The notes under the pieces are model-generated. The model was not told the origin of the DNA, searched no databases, and worked only from the letters and a program-made list of their open reading frames with translations. DNA of 64,000 bases from Bimuria novae-zelandiae CBS 107.79 (Eukaryota > Ascomycota > Dothideomycetes > Pleosporales > Didymosphaeriaceae): the NCBI GenBank assembly GCA_010015655.1, contig ML976715.1, positions 62,001 to 126,000 of the forward strand, written 5' to 3'. The stretch's first letter is position 1. Each line of letters begins with the position of its first letter. Position numbers and translations under genes: made by a program. Of the stretch, positions 33,472-48,052 are shown piece after piece.

Positions 33472-34950
33472 AGATTACTAATAGGCAGCGTATAAAAATA
33501 CAAAAGGGATACATAGCTGGACGCAATTTATTAAAAATTTATTAGTGGTATGTATACATAGCAATTGACCAGAAAGACGAACGTGGAGCTAGAAATCACA
33601 ATGTCAGGTCTTCGAGACATCTGAAAGGACGGGGTGTCTTTGGTCATCGTTATCGACCTAAATAGATCGAGGACGGAGCCATCCGTCGCCATGGATCCCC
33701 TTACATGGGTGATGTACGTTGAGATTACTGATGGATGCTGTCACGAAGCTGAGTCACCGGGGCCTCGTCCCAAGCCCATACAATTTCAAAACGAAGAGGG
33801 GGTTCGGGATCCCTCCGAGCAGGAACGCCGCGAAACCGTCTCGGAGCGTGGAGAAGTTTTGTCTCTGATGAAGCCTGTCATCCGTATATCTCTCCAAATC
33901 CAAATGAGCAGAAACAGTTACTGATAAAAGAAACAGATTAGGCAAACTAGACGACGAAGAAGTGAGTTAATAAAGAGACTGAATTTAGGCTCCAGATACA
34001 TCCAAAGGAGAACGATTTGTTCACAGCAGATATCGAGTCGCTAAGCGTGAAATTTTTCGTGAAGCTACAGCCGCCACTAGACCGTCCGATGTCAGGAGCT
34101 TGGCCACGTGGTCAAAAGAGTACCCGGACCGGTTGGTTTGGGAGGATCAAATATTTATTTTCCTTGTATGTTAGCCCTTCGTTCGACCAACGAACCTAAT
34201 ATGAGGGCTGCTCGCTACACATGATGCTGTGGCCCAAGTTTGACCAGTGCGCACCAAGCGTTTGATTCAAAGACCGAATGTGATGCCAAGCGGTTTTGAA
34301 GTCATGGATTTCCACGCGTGGTACTGCGACATAAGACTACGCTAAATCTCGTTCGCGCGATGCAAGAGGAGGAGTGCCTATGAATTCTATCAGAACGCGT
34401 CTTATGCTGGGCATGACCTACGAATGCGTCGATAAATGGCTTTCAAAAATGTGCAAGGTGTTTCCTTTCCTTTTCGTGTCGTGACATATTTTAGGTCCTC
34501 GGAATTTCCCATCGTGGCGTTGCGCAGCTGAAAACATTCGTCCCCAACGAACCAATCCACGCTCTACGTTAGCGATAGAGTGCTAAATCGTCGTTACACG
34601 AGCTTCGCCACTCTGGCAGCGCCTAGGCATAATCTCGGCATCATTCGATGCTGCTTGTTGCCTTATGAAAGGTCGAGATTATTGGCTTCCCTCCGTGGCG
34701 TTGTTTAAGTCGCGTCTCAGCCTTTCTAGGTAGCGCAAAATAGCAAGGTTTCAGGCTATGCAGACGGTCTGCACTGCAGCAGCTCAAGCAGTGCTGGCTA
34801 GTGTATGCGAAAATTAGCTGAAGTTGTGCAGCGTCCTGTCCTTATACATGTTGCACGAGTCTATAGTCTTTTCTGCATCGCCAGCTTCAATCAAACTCCT
34901 CTTCTTCTACAAGTGATCGTTCTGCGAGCCACTCCTGCTGCGTAACAGGC
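33472..34950. other. Intergenic region
   Basis: Returns to unique sequence at about 33545. A 96-codon open frame (33634-33924) has no known features and could include remains of the gene truncated at 31278. The rest up to 34950 holds no recognisable gene. Confidence 0.4.
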
Positions 34951-36254
34951 ATGCTGATACCAACACCCACTATTATGCCAAGATGGCCAGCAGTGCCATA
35001 TTCTATCGTCAGTAAGTTATTTTGCTCGAAAGAAATCGAAGGTCACTAACACACAGGCAGATGGCACAAACAGCTCTCCACCCGAAACAACACCAACACC
35101 TCATTCACCAGGCTCAAATGTCATCGAAAAGCCTCCAGCGATCATACCATCTCCAGAATTTCAACCTGTCACAGTCGTCCCCGCAGCCAGCATTCCACCT
35201 CCACCATCTCACCCTCCTGTCGCCATAGGTAGTGTAGCCGCCGCAGCCACCTTCCTCCAAGGCTACTGTTCCGAACCAGCCTACACAATCATAGACGGAC
35301 CGACAGCGGTGTGGATGCCAGTAGTCGGATGCATCTCCTCCAAAGGCGACTGCTGTCCTACACCGCCGCCTTCCAAAAACATGGATGGGCCGGCCGGACA
35401 GCCGACCGGAGAAGCGCAGGGCGGAGACGCACAGGGTGGAGACGCGCAGGGTGGAGACGCGCAGGGCGGGCAAGCGCAGGGCGGGCAAGCGCAGGGTGGA
35501 CAAGCGCAGGGTGGACAAGCGCAGGGAGGGGGGAAAGACATTGCGCAGTTTCCAATGTCACTGCTTCCGAGCCAAGGGACGTTGACAGGCTGTCCGAAAG
35601 ATTATCACACGATTGACGGAACAGCGTGTTGTCCTTCGTAAGTGCACTCTCGAACTGAAGATGTGGAATGTGGCATTAATAGTTAGTAGAAACTACTGGC
35701 TTTGGAGTACGACACTCGGCGGTCAGGTTCCGTGCTACTCCTCGCTCGCAGCCAGGATGACACCTCCGCCGATACCAGACACTTTGGTCAATCAACTGGA
35801 CACAATTACCTCTGGAGATACCGATGCAGCAAGCGGAGCTATCACGATTACAGGAAGTAATTCCAGGATACCCTCGCATCGTTCAACTAGCGTTTCTGCA
35901 CTCACGATGTCGCAAAAGCCCACTTCGGCCATCGTTAACATCGTTTATACCATGCAATACCCTTTGGACCCTCCAAAACCGGCACTGAAGCCAGGTGCGA
36001 AGATCGGCATCGGTGTCGGTGCGTCTGCCGGTGCTATCTTCATGGGCTTTATCGTGTGGTTCCTGGTTCGGAGGATCTTTGTACATCGAAGGACGAAGGA
36101 GGAGGTACAAACCGTGGAGCAGACGAGCGTGTCACATAGGTTTTCGAGTGGTGTGGATATGAGCAGGGTGGCTCATGAAGTGCCTGCTGTGCCTGGGAGA
36201 AATTATCGCGGGAAGAGATACACTGGCGTTTCTAGTTCTGCTGTAAATTACTAG
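34951..36254 (+). CDS. Ser/Thr/Pro-rich single-pass membrane protein with Cys-rich ectodomain and AQGG repeats
   Basis: Exons 34951-35011, 35061-35637 and 35690-36254 give 400 residues; introns of 49 and 52 nt start with GTAAGT. Order: short N-terminus (possible weak signal anchor), Pro/Ser/Thr-rich stretch, cysteine motif (GYCSEPAYTI, GCISSKGDCCP), tandem 5-residue repeats AQGG[D/Q] at about 35415-35530, second cysteine motif (LTGCPKDYH, GTACCPS/NYWLWS, GGQVPCYSS), a Ser/Thr-rich stem, one membrane helix near 36003-36068 (IGIGVGASAGAIFMGFIVWF), then a basic ~60-residue tail. This resembles fungal surface proteins of the sensor/mucin-like type; ligand and function are unknown. The last acceptor is ambiguous by 3 nt (TTAG at 35686 or TAG at 35689); the latter gives CCPSNYW. 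Confidence 0.75.
35402..35530 (+). repeat. 15-bp coding tandem repeat (AQGG[D/Q])
   Basis: About eight copies of GCGCAGGG(C/T)GGAGAC / GCGCAGGG(C/T)GG(G/A)CAA within the membrane-protein gene. Units change from the D-type to the Q-type half way, which suggests two expansion steps. It keeps the reading frame. Confidence 0.85.
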
Positions 36255-36664
36255 GGGGATACCTCTGGCATGAGGCCCAAAGTGGGTCGTTGCATCGCTT
36301 GTCCTGTAGTAATATCGTGATGTTAAACTTGGTCCTTATTTTTGATCTTCAGCTTTACCCAAGGGGCCGTGACGTTTCAATGTGGAAAACCGATGATGAT
36401 ATTTTGTTAATTGTATTGATAACTGACACATAGAGCCCATGGAAGACAAGATGTGTAATCTGACTGCTCCTATAGGGAGATAAACCGATTTGCAGATAGT
36501 TATTCTATAAATTCTTGCCATTGCGAGCTTCTGCTGCCAGCGATCTTAACAACCACTCGAAATGACGGATCCTTTGGGAATTAGGTTGATCCAGACACTC
36601 AAAAGCCTCGAGGATCTAACGCATGTGGTATAAATCAAGGGTAAGCCGTAATGTAGACACTCCA
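36255..36664. other. Intergenic region between convergent genes
   Basis: Shared 3' region of the membrane-protein gene (+) and the 2EXR-like gene (-). Nothing else recognised. Confidence 0.5.
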
Positions 36665-37645
36665 TCAATATTGAACCGTAGTAGATCCGATGGTAATTTT
36701 TGCCCCTCGCTTTTCGATCTCCCTCTGCAGTGTCTCGATAAATGGCTTGAAGGCTGCTCGTGCATCTGCATGGATTTTAGCCCAATAGTGCCACGTACAG
36801 CGGATGTTCAAAGTCAAGGAGCCCTTGAACGAACAAAGTCGTGAGAGTTTGTATTCCCGGTCGAACCGAAGCGGTGATAACAACTTGCGCTCGCCAAATT
36901 TGTGCTTACCGGGATACCACCAGAGAGATAAGACCAGCAAATCGTAATAACTGATTGAGATGTCGAGTTCGCGAATCCCAGGACATGTGCTGAGTATCGA
37001 ATGTGGGGAAAGAGCGCCCTTGCCCCAATTGAATAAATAGTTGTCAAGGATCTTCAATCGACGGACACTCTTATAGCCTTGGTTCTCTGAGAAAGAGGAA
37101 AGGTACTTGTGCAAGAGCCCTGCGCTTTGATGTTGCTCAGAGTTGTACAAACTGAGCATCGTGCGTCGTAGGAAGACGAGGGAAGCCTCGTACAATACTT
37201 GCTTGTTCATATAGAAGCCCTTCGGCAAAACTTTCGCGAAGAAGGTATGCTGCATGTTCCTTGGATCAGGCCCGTTCACACATTGGCCATCAGTGTTCAT
37301 CAGCAGCCAATGTGCTAGGCTGTGGGGAGCCACGACTTCATCTGGGACGTCTTCGAGCATATTTTCGTAGATGTGTTCCCGGATCTGGAGCGGAAGACTT
37401 AGAAGATTGATAGGCGGTTCCACGAAGTCGATAGGTACGTCTTCCCACACATCGCTCTGAACGACCGCGCTTCCTCTGGATGGGTTTTTGCGGCGAATAA
37501 TGCGCTATCCGCCTTTGAGAACTCCTCTCGTAAGCGTCGCTCGGTTGATGACAATGGACACACGCGGCTGCCGTACTTTGAGTCGCTTCGCAGGGCGACT
37601 TTCTGGGCTCGAATCTGTTTTCCGTTTCCTGGACTGTGCAGACAT
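36665..37645 (-). pseudogene. 2EXR-like hypothetical protein gene with an in-frame TAG
   Basis: The frame starts at ATG 37645-37643 with a basic, NLS-like N-terminus (SRKRKTDSSPESRPAKRLK), meets TAG at 37507-37505 (codon 47, VLKGG-stop-RIIRRK), then stays open for over 270 codons to 36665. The body begins INLLSLPLQIREHIYENMLE, typical of the short F-box-like/2EXR domains at the start of many fungal proteins, followed by a region with FLRRTMLSLYN and LRFDREYKLSRL. There is no ATG close to the body (37450 is GTG), so either the TAG is a true lesion or sequencing error, or an intron removes it. Function unknown. Confidence 0.6.
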
Positions 37646-38578
37646 CTCCTAAGGCCGGGTACAAAGTATAGTCAGTCACTGTATTGTTCCTCATGGGGCA
37701 ACACAGGGGAGTAAGACAATCAAGAAGCGGGACTCGGCGTGTGTGTTGCTGAATCTTTTTCCACCGATCAAGCTGAAGAGCCTGCAGCCACACGCGCTCT
37801 CATCTTATGAGGGAGCGCGGCGGCTCCACTAGGCAGCAGTGTGGGGTTATAGTTGAGGTGATTCGATAAGGGGAGGTTGTTGGGGATGGGCAGAACCGTG
37901 GAACTGCGCGCGCAGAGCTTTTTACCTAGTGTGTTAGCACTTACGGTGCCTTGCATTTTCGTACAGGTCAGCCATAAAGGCTAATGCAATAGCCAATGAG
38001 TTACACCAGGATGAGCAATACAGCAGCAGACTTTTAGCTCTATGCCATGACCGTCCGGTAATTCGCAGCAGAACTAGTAACGCCAGTGTATCTCTTCCCG
38101 TGATAAGGGAACCGTGGAACTGCATGAGCAAAGCTTTTTATGTGCGCACTTGCCCCTTGCAACCGTGAAGGGCAAGAGCGAGAGATGTTCACCATCTTGC
38201 CCTAGATTCATCTCGTTAACACGTCTCTATGACTTATGCACGTTCATAAAGTGACAAGAAAGATTACGTAGTTCGTTAGAGCTGAACCTACCTTCGTTTG
38301 TTCGTAGGGCCGAGGCGATGACCACCACGCTCAAGCCAGAACAGCGCAAACCAAGGAATTTCACGAGAAATATTTTTCGAGGTTGTATATATTGAAATAC
38401 AAAAACACACTCACCAATCAACCTCAAAGCTACAAAGCGTGCCCTTGGCGGCGCCACATCAAGAAATGTCGCAATCCCAAGACATTAACCGAGTTCGTCA
38501 TCACCTCATCCGATCTTCGTCGCTAACTCCTCCAATTCCATCTCTTTCTCCATCGACCATCCTGTACAATCCTTTACG
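37646..38578. other. Divergent intergenic region with a duplicated segment
   Basis: Upstream of the 2EXR-like gene (-) and the CHR transporter (+). Contains two related segments, at about 37890-37960 and 38108-38165, sharing ACCGTGGAACTGC and GAGCTTTTTA/AAGCTTTTTA followed by a GCACTT...CCTTGCA motif. No gene is recognised. Confidence 0.45.
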
Positions 38579-40318
38579 ATGCGCCTCCCATCCACTGTAT
38601 CCCATCAGATCGCGTCGTTGCGCGCCCTCGCGAAGCGCGCACGTGACCCAGCCAGCGCTCGCGATGAGCAGAAGACGCTACCCGGTCGTCTGATGGATGT
38701 CTTTGTGCACACCTGGGATCTTGGATTCACAGCGTTCGGCGGACCGCCGGTGCATTTCCAGATCTTGCATCAGCGGTTTGTGGAGAAGTATGAGTGGGTT
38801 GATGAGCAGACTGTGAGTGCATCCGTTGCTGAGTCGGGCCATTCCACGCCAAAAGCCATAAGAACGAAGAATCTTTCTGGAGAAATGATAGCATTGAGAT
38901 TGAGTGATCGTTGAGAATATGGAGCTCCGAAGGACTGATCGTGTTATAGTACCAAGAGCTCTTCGCAATATGCCAAGCGCTCCCGGGTCCCGCGAGCACA
39001 AAGATGGTCTTTTGTCTAGCGCTCATCCACGCAGGCTTCGTTCCTGCTGTGCTAACTTTCGCGCTGTGGAGTCTTCCCGGGGCGATCGGCATGTATGCGC
39101 TTGCTCTGGGCGTCCAGCGCATGTCGGATATACTCTCGGCATCGGTGTACGCTCTGCTCTCAGGCCTGAACGCGTCTACTGTTGGCATCATCGCACTTGC
39201 GGCCGTGCAGCTTGCTGAAAAATCAATCCGCGACAAGCTCACGCGTATCCTCGTGATTTTGGGCGCATGTGCGGGAATGTGTTATACTGCTCTGTGGTAT
39301 TTCCCGCTGCTGATTGCCTTGGGTGGCATTGCGACCGTTGTGTGGGATGGGTGGCTGGGACGGAATGTCGGCGCTTTGAGGAGAAGATTACAGCGGAGGC
39401 GACAGCATGACGTGCGCTCTGGAGACGAGGAAGTCGAGAGTGTACCAATCGAGGCGATAGGAGTGCAGCCAGGCAGTGCTGTGCAGAGGAAGACTCCTGC
39501 GGCTACTGCGCCGAAAGAAGAACAACGACAGAGCCCGGTTCAGAGCGCGTTGGAAGATCAGCCAGAGCGTATCGATGCGCCTCCGACGTACAGCATTCGT
39601 ATTCGAGTTGGTATCGCAATCGTCGTTTTGTTCTTTGGTAAGTATCCCACTCCGTATCCTTGTCAAGCCAGTTATTCATCGACGCACAGCATCCTTCGTC
39701 ACAGTTCTCGTTACCCGTGGTGTATTGAAGGCGCCACCGTTAGCTCTCAACCTCTTCGCCAACATGTACCTTGCTGGCACCATCATCTTCGGCGGCGGTC
39801 CTGTTGTGATTCCGCTTCTGCGCGCATACGTGGTGGACCCGGGTTGGGTGTCCAGTCGCGACTTCCTTTTAGGTCTCGCCATCATACAGGCATTCCCAGG
39901 TCCCAACTTCAACTTCGCAGTCTACCTAGGTGCTCTCACCATGCAAAAGTCGCAGTTTCCTACCGTCTTCGGTGCAGTGCTGGGGTTTGTCGGCATCTTC
40001 TTACCGGGCCTCGCGTTGGCGGTGGCTGTGCAGAGCTTTTGGAGGGCTTTGAGACGGAAGAAGTGGGTTGTGGACTTGCTGCGAGGAGTGAATGCGACGG
40101 CTGTGGGGTTGGTATTTACGGCAGTTTACAGGCTGTGGGAGATTGGGTATTTGACCCCGGAAGCTGGTAGAGGCCAGAGTCTCGCGCTGGAGCCGTGGTG
40201 GGTTGTTGTGGCTGCTATCACGTACGCAGAGAGTGCGTGGTTTGGTATTCCTCCGGCAATTGCCATTGTTCTTGGAGCAGTGTTGGGATTATGCTGGTAC
40301 GGCGCTGTTGGGCAATGA
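38579..40318 (+). CDS. CHR-family chromate ion transporter
   Basis: Exons 38579-38812, 38950-39637 and 39690-40318 (introns 137 and 52 nt) give 516 residues. CHR proteins are membrane transporters that export chromate or move related oxyanions such as sulfate. Two CHR domains: N-terminal DLGFTAFGGPPVHFQILHQR, FAICQALPGPASTKM and LWSLPGAIGMYALALG; C-terminal LAGTIIFGGGPVVIPLLRAY, LLGLAIIQAFPGPNFNFAVY and VFGAVLGFVGIFLPGL. Both keep the FGG and PGP signatures. A charged cytosolic linker (about 39370-39590) separates them, as in bidomain CHR proteins. Exon joints are in phase and restore conserved residues (EQT/YQELFAICQ; FFA/SFVTV). It lies 1 kb upstream of catalase-peroxidase on the same strand. 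Confidence 0.92.
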
Positions 40319-43623
<3,305 letters not shown>

Positions 43624-43931
43624 GTAGCTACAGCTGAGGGGTGCGAGGGCGTGCATGGATAACGACTTTCATGACTTCCATGGCGGAAAAATAGTAAATG
43701 AAATATAAGAGTCTCAACATTGTTAAAATGCTTGCTGTTCCGTATGTTGCTGGGTGATGATGGTAATAGAGGCAAAGCCATCTCGCTCCCACAATTGCGG
43801 GGTGCGTTCATTCCAGTCACACCTTGGACAATGCTGCTGCCTGAAATAAGCGAACCAAACCCCTCCCTTCATGCTATGTCTTCCACTTTTCCTACTGTAT
43901 CTTCCACTCTTCTAAGATCTCAACGTCCAAC
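43624..43931. other. katG-F-box intergenic region
   Basis: 308 bp, with a C/T-rich tract (about 43860-43920) just before the F-box gene start. No gene. Confidence 0.5.
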
Positions 43932-45515
43932 ATGTTCGATCTCTTTGCTCTCCCAACTGAGTTGGTCCACAACGTCATCGAAGCAATTGATGACCGCCCA
44001 ACCCTGATCGCGCTTGCCCAGACCTGCCAGAAACTACATCCTCTCGCGGAAGCCCAGCTGTTCAAGGAAATCTACATTCGCGACGGGACGAGCGTAACAC
44101 GCCTAGCGGAAGCTCTGGAACAACGTCCGAAGCGGATCCGAGCAATTGAGAAACTCGAGGCGACACCGTTTTGGCACGGATGGCAAGGCATCGAGCAGAT
44201 GCCGGAATTGGTGGGACGGATGCAGAGGTTAAAGAGCTTGAAGGTCGAAAGTCCTTTGATTAACAGTAATCGGATGGACGGTTGGTGGTCTGAGGGGAGT
44301 GCGAGGGAATACATGGACTTGTTTGAGGTTGCTAATGGTGTACCATCGGCACATCTTGGACGGCCGACCGCGGCAATGGAAGGAGCTTTTGGATGTTTGA
44401 CGTCGTGTAAGTTGCACGATCAATCTACCCTCTCAGTATCTGGAAGATGCTCATTCAACACTTCAGTTACACTCCACTCGCATGGTGTCAATTCCCGATA
44501 CTACTCTTTTGAGAGCATACTGCCTATCTTTCTCTCGACCACGCTCAAGTTTATACATGTATCCTGCGTTGAACTTGGTTCATGCACCACATCCGATTTC
44601 AGAAACCGCATCCGTTCGCGTAAGGGATGCACTTCGTTGGAAACACTCATCTTGGAACGATGTGCCGCCAAGGCAGAAGGTCTGCAGCTCGTACTATCAC
44701 TCCCCCGGGCACTACGCTGCTTGGCACTGCTCTTGTCCCGTAACATGGATGTCGAGCGACAAGGATTGGAAGACCTAGGTGGACCCATTGCCAATAAGTT
44801 CGTCACCAACATAATTGAAGCCCTCGAACAGCAAAGCGGCTCACTCGAGCATTTCCGCTGCACTCAGGCTAGAGATAGCTTCAGAGAACGCCAAAATACA
44901 CTGCAAAAGATTCTTTCGTTGTTTGGCTCTTCCTCCGCTACGCTTCGCTTCAATTCACCCGGTCTATCGGTCTTTGGACAGCTTCGGATTCTTGAACTTG
45001 ACTACCGCTCTCCGGTCACGGCCGTTGTGTTCGATCCAAAACTTTCGCCACCAAATTTGCACACCCTCGGTATCTCTGGGATTGATTATGACTTTGACAG
45101 AACGTGGCGCCACCTACCATCGTACATCTCCGCAATCGCATCCGCAACCTCGTTTTCGCATTTGAGACTGCACGCCAGTCCCTGCCCACAGAACTTTGAC
45201 GATGTGTTCAAAACGCTCGAAGAGCCTGTATTTCCGGAGAAAGCGCAGAGATTAAGGCTCCTGGCGGTGGTTGAATCGCTCAGAGGAAGGGCTGGGGTGG
45301 AGCTGGTCAGCGCATGCAACTGGAGGGGGAGTGTGGTTCCGCCATATGTTTACACCGAACCGGTTCCGGAAGAAAGGGTCATTTTTGACAGCAGAAAGAG
45401 GTGCAGTCAAGAGGAAGCGGATGGGTACAATCCACCGTTTGAGATGGCGCCGTATGTTCTGACTGATGGGCTAGGTCTGAAGTCTTTCTGGTGCATAGGG
45501 ACGAAAAGATTTTAA
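43932..45515 (+). CDS. F-box domain protein
   Basis: A single 527-codon frame. The N-terminal F-box (residues 1-50: LFALPTELVHNVIEAIDDRP, LIALAQTCQKLHPLAEAQLF) would bind Skp1 in an SCF ubiquitin ligase; the remainder has leucine-rich, LRR-like segments (LETLILERC, LRCLALLLSRN, LRILELD, NLHTLGISGID) for substrate binding, typical of large fungal F-box families. ATG context is CAACATGTTC. A GTAAGT at 44407 followed 30 nt later by CTCAG resembles a micro-intron, but it is in frame and too short to be credible. Substrate unknown. Confidence 0.8.
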   Translation: MFDLFALPTELVHNVIEAIDDRPTLIALAQTCQKLHPLAEAQLFKEIYIRDGTSVTRLAEALEQRPKRIRAIEKLEATPFWHGWQGIEQMPELVGRMQRLKSLKVESPLINSNRMDGWWSEGSAREYMDLFEVANGVPSAHLGRPTAAMEGAFGCLTSCKLHDQSTLSVSGRCSFNTSVTLHSHGVNSRYYSFESILPIFLSTTLKFIHVSCVELGSCTTSDFRNRIRSRKGCTSLETLILERCAAKAEGLQLVLSLPRALRCLALLLSRNMDVERQGLEDLGGPIANKFVTNIIEALEQQSGSLEHFRCTQARDSFRERQNTLQKILSLFGSSSATLRFNSPGLSVFGQLRILELDYRSPVTAVVFDPKLSPPNLHTLGISGIDYDFDRTWRHLPSYISAIASATSFSHLRLHASPCPQNFDDVFKTLEEPVFPEKAQRLRLLAVVESLRGRAGVELVSACNWRGSVVPPYVYTEPVPEERVIFDSRKRCSQEEADGYNPPFEMAPYVLTDGLGLKSFWCIGTKRF

Positions 45516-46182
45516 CCTCTCTGCATCTTCTAGGTTCTTACGTGGGTTGGAGCCCGTGCGCTGGAAGTATTGTTTGGAGGGTGTGCGTTGAAGTTGGCGC
45601 ATGAGAAGAAACTCTGGTTCACGCAATGGGTCTATGAAACCACGGGTATCCCCCGCTCAACGCTCTATATCGACCACAGGCCGCGTCCGGATTCTAGGCT
45701 CCCGCTACGTTTCAAGTTCGGTGTACATTTATGCGCAAATCACGTACTTAAAATTGTATCTGGTAAACTTTTTATTCTTGCGGTGTGTGCAGAGTATCTA
45801 CCCGGGGTGACACGGCTTTCCTAGCTCTCCTTTTGGGCACCCAATGCGCTTTCGAACTGTAGCAATACCTGCACGCAAGTGCGATCGCTACCTAGGAGAC
45901 AGCATTGCGCGCTCCACTGGGGTTCCCAACAATTTGGTTTAGCAGCGCTGGTAGCGAGAAAACATTGGCATGAATATTCCTGTTAAATGGACCGCTCTCT
46001 TCTTCGCACTACCGATACCTTCTAATGCCCACCAACACGTGCACACGAAATCCAAAAACACAAAACCTGCATCAAGTAGCCTGAACTGTAGCAGCTGCAG
46101 TCGGCACCGACCTGCAACATTTACGAAGAGTCCTCCATCAACGCGCACTCTGGGTTCTACTCTCTGAGCGAAATCGACAGCA
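45516..46182. other. Intergenic region
   Basis: No convincing gene. Short open stretches at 45570-45824 and 45970-46167 have no family features; the latter has a mildly hydrophobic start but probably belongs to the upstream region of the fragment at 46183. Confidence 0.4.
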
Positions 46183-46359
46183 ATGGGCGACCTCCTCAGG
46201 CTCCCTAGAGAAATCAGAGACTACATCTACACTCGGGTTATTGATTTTGAAGGCCCCGGAAGTGTTTGCATCCCATACGATGTGGAACTCGATCCCTTGA
46301 CGTTTCTTCTGAGGCGCCTACCTCTTTTCAATCACCTTCACCAACTTTCGGAATTTTGA
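46183..46359 (+). pseudogene. 5' fragment of a 2EXR-like gene
   Basis: ATG at 46183 (GCAATGGGC) opens MGDLLRLPREIRDYIYTRVI, the N-terminal motif of many fungal 2EXR/F-box-like proteins, and continues to FLLRRLPLFNHLHQLSEF before a TGA at 46357-46359, where base composition starts to change toward repeat sequence. Family members are usually several hundred residues long, so this is probably the stump of a gene cut by retrotransposon insertion at 46495 or an older event. A genuine 58-residue protein cannot be excluded. Confidence 0.5.
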
Positions 46360-46494
46360 GAAAAGTGGTAAAATTACGTAATTTTTATCCCGTTCATCTC
46401 ACTTTCACCTAAAATTCTACTCCTAGCCATCCTCAGGCACCGCACGCGTGTGGTAGGTTGATAATAGCGATGGAGACGCCTCAGAGGCCCCTTC

Positions 46495-46655
46495 TGTAAT
46501 AGGCTACGCCTAGTTGTTGCTTTAGATCCTTAACCCTCAGTTATGCGTCCCCTAGATATATAAGTTTAATATCTAAAGCTTAACTTTAGACTTTTTATTA
46601 AATTTATAAGTATTCTTTTAGTACCTTTAGCTCCTTAAGTACCTAGCCCCTTATA
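46495..46655 (+). repeat. Gypsy 1 LTR, outer copy
   Basis: 161 bp, TGTAATAGGCTACGCC...CCCCTTATA. The same LTR, inverted, occurs at 50084-50244 and 57407-57566. Confidence 0.88.
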
Positions 46656-47828
46656 TTAAATTTAATTACTTTTACCTATCGCGGGATAAGTAAATTTTAA
46701 ATATAGTTATAAACTAAAGCTATAAAGTAGCATACGAAGTTAAAGGACTTATATATATAAATATTATAAAGGTAACGCTTAGACCTATAAGAAAATAAAA
46801 CCCTCCTTAATAAGTAATTAAAAAGAAGTTTTAATAAATACTTAACGCTAGCAAAACTATTTTTACTAAATAAAAAAGTTATAAAAATAAGAATAAGACT
46901 TTTTATTAAAGGTTTATGTCTTAGCGTAAATAATTATACGTAATAAGTTATTAGCTTATAAAAACGTAATAGTAAAGGAAATAAAAAAATTACCTCTTTA
47001 TTTATAACTAAATTTTAGGCATTAAGAGTTAATAAAAATAAAATATAATAATCTTTAAGTAAGGTTAAAGCACGTATTAACCTTTAAGATACTTTTTAAA
47101 CTCTACTATAAGAAGTCAAAGGACTAAGTAAAGAAATAGTAAAAAAGTATTAAAAACCCCTAATAATATAATAATATTTTTAAAAAATAAAATGTATAAA
47201 TTAGTTAATAAAAGTAGACTAATAAATAAAGCTACTAAAGGGATTAATAGTAGAGCTTATTTTAAACTAAAGAAAAAGCTACTATCCTAAAATTCTTAAT
47301 CTAGCCTATTTTAATAGTAAATAACAGGATTACTACTATTTTAAAATAGTAATATAATATAGGCTTTTAGAGGATAGGGACTACCTTAGAAATATACATA
47401 AATATACTATTAGTTAATTAATAAGACGTGTAGTAATAATAGGAATTACGTACCTAGACTACTACCTAGAATATACTAAAGTTAACCTTTAGGAGTTATT
47501 AGACTATACCTTTTATAACTATCTAGTAGAAGAAATCGCGCGTAACTACCTACTTATAATATAATAAAGGAACTAAAAGGTTTATAACTTTAACCTTAAC
47601 TTTAATAACTACGCTATAAAAGCTAAGGAGTATAATTAAAAGATTTTAAAAAATATATACTTTTAACGCTTTTATAATAACTTACAGGACTAAATAGTTA
47701 TAGTAAATATAAATAATAATTAAAACGTATAAGGGGTCTAAAAGAAAGTTAATAAAGTTAAAAAAACCTTTTTATAAAATAAATTATAATTACTAAAGTT
47801 TTCTACTAAGAGCAAGGCGCTAGATAAG

Positions 47829-48052
47829 TGTCCGATTATATGGCCTCTATCTGTTGTGGATATGAGGCTGGAGCACTCTCTCTTTTGTACTATTCTAAAT
47901 AGGGCTAGCGCTGTAGCGGCACTTATTTGGAGCCTCGCACACATCTGCATTCCAGACACAGACAGAACACGAATATTATCAATAAATCATCACAACCATT
48001 AATTCTCATCATTGCATTATCTCAAAGTGACAGAACACTATCAAATCTGACA
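47829..48052 (+). repeat. Solo-LTR-like copia fragment
   Basis: About 224 bp starting TGTCCGATTATATGGCCTC and ending TCAAATCTGACA, related in opposite orientation to the 227-bp LTR at 63524-63750. It lacks a visible target duplication and sits where about 1.9 kb of the outer gypsy 1 copy is missing. Confidence 0.55.

Noticed and set aside
33240..33545. Repetitive proteins on both strands of the 18-bp array
   Set aside because: An 18-bp AT-rich unit without stops creates open frames on both strands; no start context, no homology.
44407..44436. Micro-intron (GTAAGT...CTCAG) in the F-box gene
   Set aside because: 30 nt is below a workable intron length and the frame is open through it.
45970..46167. 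65-codon open frame with a hydrophobic start as a small secreted protein
   Set aside because: No clear cleavage site or cysteine pattern, and it lies immediately upstream of another gene start.
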